Source: Hydrogenovibrio sp. UBA654 (lineage in GTDB: Bacteria > Pseudomonadota > Gammaproteobacteria > Thiomicrospirales > Thiomicrospiraceae). From it: a DNA stretch of 20,464 bases. Location: contig DBOE01000007.1 of the NCBI GenBank assembly GCA_002299585.1, forward strand, positions 1 through 20,464. The letters run 5' to 3'. This document shows positions 16,110 to 20,464 of this stretch, piece by piece; positions within the stretch are counted from its first letter, which is position 1, and each line of letters begins with the position of its first letter. A program made the position numbers and the translations under genes. The notes under the pieces were generated by a model. The model was not told the DNA's origin, ran no database searches, and was given only the letters and a program-made list of their open reading frames with translations.

Positions 16110-17184
16110 TTAAAGCAGCTAATTGTTCTGCTTGATATTCATTAATTAATGGCTCTATGACCATGTTTAAATTACCTTGCATAACATCATCAAGACGATA
16201 AAGAGTGAGGTTTATCCTATGGTCAGACACCCTGCCTTGAGGATAATTATAAGTTCTTATTTTTTCAGACCTATCGCCAGAACCAACTAAACTTTTTCTT
16301 TCTTTGGCAATTTCAGCATCATGTTTTCTTTGTTTTTCATCCATTATTCTGGCTGCCAGTAAAGACATAGCTCTGGCACGATTTTTATGTTGTGAGCGTT
16401 CATCTTGGCATTCAACTACTGTGCCAGTTGGTAGGTGAGTAATCCGAATAGCAGAGTCAGTTTTGTTTACATGCTGTCCACCAGCTCCAGAGGCTCGGAA
16501 GGTATCAACTTTTAAATCAGCGGGGTTTAGATTTACTTCTTCAAGATCATCTGCTTCAGCCATAATAACTACAGTTGCCGCAGAAGTATGTACTCGACCT
16601 TGAGTTTCAGTAGTAGGTACTCTTTGTACTCTATGAGCTCCAGATTCAAATTTTAATTTTGAATAGGCTCCATCACCAATAATTCGTACTATGATTTCTT
16701 TAAAACCACCATGTTCACCTTCTTGGGAGTTAATTAGTTCTAGTTTCCAGCTTGTCTTTTCAACGAAACGGCTATACATTTTAAAAAGGTCTCCTGCAAA
16801 AATAGCGGCTTCATCACCACCTGTGCCAGCACGAATTTCTAAAAAAATATTAGCATCATCATTTGGGTCTTTTGGCAAGAGCATTTTTTGTAAAACTTTT
16901 TCAAGAAAGGTCATTTTTTTATTTAAACCGGGCAGTTCTTCTTGCCCCATTTCTTTCAATTCAGGGTCTCCAGAATTAATCATATCTTTAGCTTCATTAA
17001 GGTCATCTTGGGTAGAACAAAAATTGACAAAAGCTTCTACTATTGGTGTTATTTGAGTATGCTCTTTTGTTAAAGAGCTAAATTTATTTTGTTTACTAAT
17101 TATTTCAGGATCAGAGATTAAGTGATTAACCTCTTCTAATCTCTCAACAAGTATTTCTAATTTCTTACGAATGGAGTCTTTCAT
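16099..17184 (-). CDS. prfA: Peptide chain release factor 1
   Basis: RF1 recognises UAA and UAG stop codons and triggers release of the finished protein on the ribosome. The 361-residue product has normal length. The stop-reading PxT motif is PTT at 190-192 and the catalytic loop GAGGQHVN holds GGQ at 235-237, whose Gln237 is the PrmC substrate. The N-terminal coiled domain spans about 1-105. The start lies 20 bases after the hemA stop; prmC overlaps its end. Confidence 0.97.
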   Translation of the reverse strand: MKDSIRKKLEILVERLEEVNHLISDPEIISKQNKFSSLTKEHTQITPIVEAFVNFCSTQDDLNEAKDMINSGDPELKEMGQEELPGLNKKMTFLEKVLQKMLLPKDPNDDANIFLEIRAGTGGDEAAIFAGDLFKMYSRFVEKTSWKLELINSQEGEHGGFKEIIVRIIGDGAYSKLKFESGAHRVQRVPTTETQGRVHTSAATVVIMAEADDLEEVNLNPADLKVDTFRASGAGGQHVNKTDSAIRITHLPTGTVVECQDERSQHKNRARAMSLLAARIMDEKQRKHDAEIAKERKSLVGSGDRSEKIRTYNYPQGRVSDHRINLTLYRLDDVMQGNLNMVIEPLINEYQAEQLAALNAE

Positions 17185-17204
17185 TTATATATTGTTCTTT
17201 TTAT

Positions 17205-18464
17205 TTACGTTTTTTTGTCTAACAAAATAGAATGGGCAGAATCTATAACATGTTGTTGCCCTGCTAAGCTTGCTTTGTGTATATTGGTGGTTGGGGTATG
17301 TAATATTTTATTAGTTAATTGATTAGCTAGTTTTTTAATAACTTCAGAAGCTTGGTCACCCTTTTGTAATTGCAGCAATGCCTCATCAATAGATTGTTTT
17401 TTTAATTGGTATGCCTGCTCTCTATATTCCTGTATAAGAGGGCTGGCTTGCACAGAAGCTTCATATTTAGCCATAAAATCATTTGCCTGGGTGTCAACAA
17501 TTTCTTCTGCCGCTAGGGCGGAATTTTTACGAGATTGTTTATTTTCTTTTATTATTTCGGTTAAGTCATCAACTGAGTAGAGATAAACATTGTTTAACTC
17601 TGAAATACTTGGTTCAATATCTCTTGGCACAGCAAGATCAACGATAAAAATAGGTTTATTTTTCCGTTTGTTTAGAGATGTTACAATCATTTCTTTTAAA
17701 ATGATAGGTTTTGTTGAAGCTGTTGAAGATATAATCATATCAACTTCATGAATATGATCAGCTATTTCTGCTAAATTAATTGCATAACCACCTAATTGCT
17801 CGGTAATACGGTGAGCATGTTGTAGTGTTCGGTTAGCAATAATTAATTTACCAATATTATGCTCACATAAATGACGACCAACTAGTTTTATAGTCTCTCC
17901 AGCACCAATTAATAAAGCAGTTTGCTGATTTAAATTACCAAAAAATTGTTCAGATAAGCCAACTGCTGAAAAGGCTATTGAAATAGAACTAGAGCCAATA
18001 GCTGTGTCAGTACGAATTTGTTTTACCGTTTTAAATATATGTTGAAATAAATAATCTAGATTTTGATGAACAGAATTGGTCTTAACCGCAATATTATAGG
18101 CTGCTTTAATTTGGCCAAAGATTTGTGGTTCACCCATTACTAAAGAATCTAATCCGCTGGCAACACGCATAAGGTGTCGAATAGCTTCTAGGTCATTGTA
18201 TTCATATAGGTACTGATCAATGCTATTGTCTTTTAAATCAAAAAACCTATACAGCCATTGACGAATATATTTAGAAGGAATAGATTTTAAATTACAATAA
18301 ATCTCGGTTCTATTGCAAGTGGACAAAATAATATTTTCATTTTTTTGTCCAGAATCTTTAAGTTGTGCTAGGGCTGTTTGTATTTGCTCAGTTGAAAAAG
18401 CAACTTTTTCGCGAATATCAATAGGGGCTGTTTCATGATTTATGCCCAATACAAATAGATTCAT
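17205..18464 (-). CDS. hemA: Glutamyl-tRNA reductase
   Basis: HemA reduces glutamyl-tRNA to glutamate-1-semialdehyde, the first step of tetrapyrrole (haem) synthesis by the C5 route. The 419-residue protein begins MNLFVLGINHETAP and has the catalytic cysteine in STCNRTE (Cys50, as in E. coli), the block SGLDSLVMGEPQI at 103-115 and the NADPH loop GAGE at 187-190. The C-terminal dimerisation helix follows from about 310. It leads the operon hemA-prfA-prmC-moeB and is divergent from the TPR lipoprotein gene over 96 bases. Use of the C5 route is normal for gammaproteobacteria. Confidence 0.97.
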   Translation of the reverse strand: MNLFVLGINHETAPIDIREKVAFSTEQIQTALAQLKDSGQKNENIILSTCNRTEIYCNLKSIPSKYIRQWLYRFFDLKDNSIDQYLYEYNDLEAIRHLMRVASGLDSLVMGEPQIFGQIKAAYNIAVKTNSVHQNLDYLFQHIFKTVKQIRTDTAIGSSSISIAFSAVGLSEQFFGNLNQQTALLIGAGETIKLVGRHLCEHNIGKLIIANRTLQHAHRITEQLGGYAINLAEIADHIHEVDMIISSTASTKPIILKEMIVTSLNKRKNKPIFIVDLAVPRDIEPSISELNNVYLYSVDDLTEIIKENKQSRKNSALAAEEIVDTQANDFMAKYEASVQASPLIQEYREQAYQLKKQSIDEALLQLQKGDQASEVIKKLANQLTNKILHTPTTNIHKASLAGQQHVIDSAHSILLDKKT

Positions 18465-18560
18465 AAAGTCTCAAATATAAAAAAAAGTAAAATAATTCTG
18501 TTTAAGACCCGTAATTTTGCTAAATTATGCTTTTAATTGAAAGTAAATGGATAAAATTCT
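18465..18560. promoter_or_regulatory. Divergent promoter region of hemA and the TPR lipoprotein gene
   Basis: This 96-base gap must hold promoters for both directions. For the plus strand, TGCTAAATT at 18518-18526 resembles an extended -10 element and TTAAG at about 18502 could lie near a -35 position. For the minus strand no single candidate stands out in the AT-rich sequence. The presence of promoters is inferred from the divergent arrangement rather than from strong motifs. Confidence 0.5.
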
Positions 18561-20351
18561 GTGCATAAGAAACCTATATCAATTCAAAAAACAGTCTTAT
18601 TAGCGGGTATTTTAGCTTTTTTAGGGGTTTGTTTAAATGGTTGTTCACAAATAATTCATAAAAATAGCAAAAATAAATCAAAATCGTCTAAAACAGAACA
18701 GCAAACTTTGATTAAACAACCCTCTAATATGACTGCTGATATGATGTATAAAGTGTTATTGGCAGAAATGTTAATAAAAAGGCGTCAATATAGATCCTCC
18801 TTTCAAATTCTATATCCCCTAGCAGTAGAAACTAACGATATAGCTCTAGTAAAAAAGGTTTTTCATCTGTCGATAAAAACTTTTGATATTCATTCTATAG
18901 AAGCGGCAACTAATTTATGGTTAGAGTATTCACCAGATGATGCCTTACCTTGGAAATCTGCCTATTTACTTGATGTTAGATCTGGTAGAGTGAAAGAGGC
19001 AAAACAAAAATGGAAAAAATATGTCTCATTATCGAATATAAAACTAGCAGAAAATTTTATTGAAACTTCAGTAAGAGTTTCAACATCTGTGGTTAAAGAA
19101 TTTGGCTTAGATTTTCTTAAAAGTTTGCAAAAAGACTACCCTAACGAACCTGTTGCTTTATTTGCACTTGGTTTAGCTGCCGAAGAATATAACGAATATG
19201 ACTTAGCTATATCTAAACTTGAAAAATTTATTGAAATATCTGAAAAAGTTAACGAAAAAAAACGCACTAATTTTTATTTAAGACTACTAAACGAAGCATA
19301 TTATTCTTTAGCAAATAACTATTTAAAAACAGAAAGAGTTAAAAAAGGCTTAAAAAAAATTGGTAATAAAGTATTAAAAGATCCTAAAAACTGGCGGCTA
19401 CAAGAGGCTCTAGCAAAATTAGAAATTAAAGCGGGTTTGTTGTTAAGGGCTGAAAAAAGATATAAGCTAATTGTTTCTAACAAACCACAAGCCACAACAC
19501 CAAGACTTTCCTTAGCACTAATTCAAATGGAGAATATTAACTATATTAGTGCTAAAAATAATTTTTTAAAATTAAGAAAAAATAAAATTTATTTTGCAAT
19601 AGCAACTTATTACTTGGGTTTTATAGCTCAAAATCAGGGTTTAGATACTAAGGCCGTTAATTATTATTCGCAAATAAATAGTCAAGATTTTTATATAGAT
19701 GCACAAATAAGGATTTTAGAGATAAATTATCCTAAAAATGGCTTAGAAAAGACCCTCCAAAAAATAAACCTGTTAGAGGCAAAAACTAAAGAAAACAATA
19801 TTAAACTTTATCGTGCGTTAGCTGTTTTTTATAGATATGAAAATAAACTTCAACAGGCAGTAAAATCATATCAAAATGCTCTAGATTTAAGCCCATATAA
19901 CACAAGTATCTTGCTTGCCCAAGCTTATATTTTTTATGAACTTAACAAGTTTAAACAGTATGAAAAAAATCTATTAACCGCACTTAAGTTAGAGCCTAAT
20001 AATGTTGATGCTCTTAATGCTCTTGGCTATTACTATGTAGAGCAAACTAATAAATTATCACAAGCTACTATTCTGCTAGAAAAAGCTAATAGGCTAGAGC
20101 CAAATTCTTTTTATATAATCGATAGTTTAGGATGGCTTTTTTATAAAAAAAATGAATTTGAAAAATCAGAATATTTATTAGAAAAAGCTTTTAGCTTGGA
20201 AAAAGATGTTGAAGTTCTATTACATCTAATGCAGGTTAAGCTGAAATTAAATAAAAAAGATGAAGCTAGTAAGCTAGGGAACAAATACCTAGAAAAATTT
20301 AAAGATAATAATGCTGAACTAAAAAAACTATTAAAAAATATAAAAAATTAA
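18561..20351 (+). CDS. TPR-repeat lipoprotein
   Basis: The 596-residue protein starts with a GTG, with GGA nine bases upstream. It has a lipoprotein signal peptide with lipobox LNGC (Cys28), so it is probably anchored in the outer membrane facing the periplasm. A short Lys/Ser-rich linker follows, and from about residue 55 to the end the sequence is helical tetratricopeptide repeats, clearest at about 415-565, where LALSP- and LEPNN-type repeat ends recur at 34-residue spacing. In Pseudomonas a TPR protein gene of this kind lies divergent from hemA and next to lolB and ispE, so lolB may follow outside the window. No enzymatic motif is seen; the role is probably scaffolding in the periplasm. 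After its stop only 15 bases remain before the right-edge repeat. Confidence 0.88.
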   Translation: MHKKPISIQKTVLLAGILAFLGVCLNGCSQIIHKNSKNKSKSSKTEQQTLIKQPSNMTADMMYKVLLAEMLIKRRQYRSSFQILYPLAVETNDIALVKKVFHLSIKTFDIHSIEAATNLWLEYSPDDALPWKSAYLLDVRSGRVKEAKQKWKKYVSLSNIKLAENFIETSVRVSTSVVKEFGLDFLKSLQKDYPNEPVALFALGLAAEEYNEYDLAISKLEKFIEISEKVNEKKRTNFYLRLLNEAYYSLANNYLKTERVKKGLKKIGNKVLKDPKNWRLQEALAKLEIKAGLLLRAEKRYKLIVSNKPQATTPRLSLALIQMENINYISAKNNFLKLRKNKIYFAIATYYLGFIAQNQGLDTKAVNYYSQINSQDFYIDAQIRILEINYPKNGLEKTLQKINLLEAKTKENNIKLYRALAVFYRYENKLQQAVKSYQNALDLSPYNTSILLAQAYIFYELNKFKQYEKNLLTALKLEPNNVDALNALGYYYVEQTNKLSQATILLEKANRLEPNSFYIIDSLGWLFYKKNEFEKSEYLLEKAFSLEKDVEVLLHLMQVKLKLNKKDEASKLGNKYLEKFKDNNAELKKLLKNIKN

Positions 20352-20366
20352 ACTTTAAGAAATCAC

Positions 20367-20464
20367 TTAAGGAGGCACTGAATAACTAACATAAAATTCT
20401 GCGTGGACTTCTAGCCCAGCAATTCTAGGAGCGTATTGCAGGCAATAACCAGTCATTACTAAAA
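20367..20464 (+). repeat. Right-edge end of a dispersed repeat or IS-like element
   Basis: The sequence begins TTAAGGAG, then GCACTGAATAAC, CATAAAATTCTG and CTTCTAGC, matching in order the left-edge copy read on the minus strand. About 50 further bases after CTTCTAGC have no counterpart because the left copy is cut by the window edge. GC content looks higher than in neighbouring genes. No transposase frame is visible in the piece that is present. Confidence 0.65.

Noticed and set aside
18551..18563. Thirteen-base match (ATAAAATTCTGTG) between the TPR gene start and the left-edge repeat
   Set aside because: The match does not extend into the other repeat blocks on either side, so it is probably chance in AT-rich sequence rather than an element remnant.
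1..20464. CRISPR arrays, tRNA or rRNA genes, toxin-antitoxin pairs, prophage or defence genes
   Set aside because: No regularly spaced repeats, cloverleaf-like sequence or matching protein families were seen in the frames or gaps examined.

Overview
The window reads as an AT-rich chromosomal segment (GC about one third by eye) of a gammaproteobacterium. The main reasons are the gene order hemA-prfA-prmC-moeB with a divergent TPR lipoprotein gene, yggT-metX-metW, and lptM-lysA, together with PdxB, RlmI and ParC proteins that keep the family landmarks of E. coli and Pseudomonas. The sequence alone does not fix genus or lifestyle.

Layout. Positions 1-48 and 20367-20464 are two related, outward-facing repeat ends, so the window may be an assembly contig that stops at a dispersed repeat on both sides. 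Next come a small alpha/beta hydrolase (minus) and a divergent pdxB for vitamin B6 synthesis. A single-gene DUF302 lipoprotein unit follows, closed by a clear terminator. An OmpP1/FadL-type outer-membrane protein gene comes after it, with its reading frame broken twice, once at a G9 tract. Positions 4440-6764 hold a tight unit of yggT (membrane protein), metX and metW (methionine). A short unannotated-size lipoprotein gene, lptM (58 codons), then precedes lysA (lysine). rlmI runs convergent to lysA.

Positions 9743-10620 hold small genes: a DUF2892 membrane protein and a PilZ domain protein on the minus strand, and a divergent heavy-metal-binding (HMA) domain protein leading into parC (topoisomerase IV subunit A). 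A motA-motB stator pair follows parC, with no other flagellar gene in view. Its end converges on the minus-strand operon hemA-prfA-prmC-moeB. hemA makes the tetrapyrrole precursor, prfA is release factor 1, prmC methylates the GGQ glutamine of that factor, and moeB is an activating enzyme for sulfur-carrier proteins. A large TPR lipoprotein gene runs divergently from hemA to the right edge.

Most of the window is ordinary housekeeping DNA. I did not find a convincing new multi-gene system. The points most worth checking are the doubly frame-broken OmpP1/FadL gene with its G9 tract, a second nine-base C tract inside pdxB, the matching repeats at both window edges, and a perfect 12-base inverted repeat that ends just before the motA start codon.
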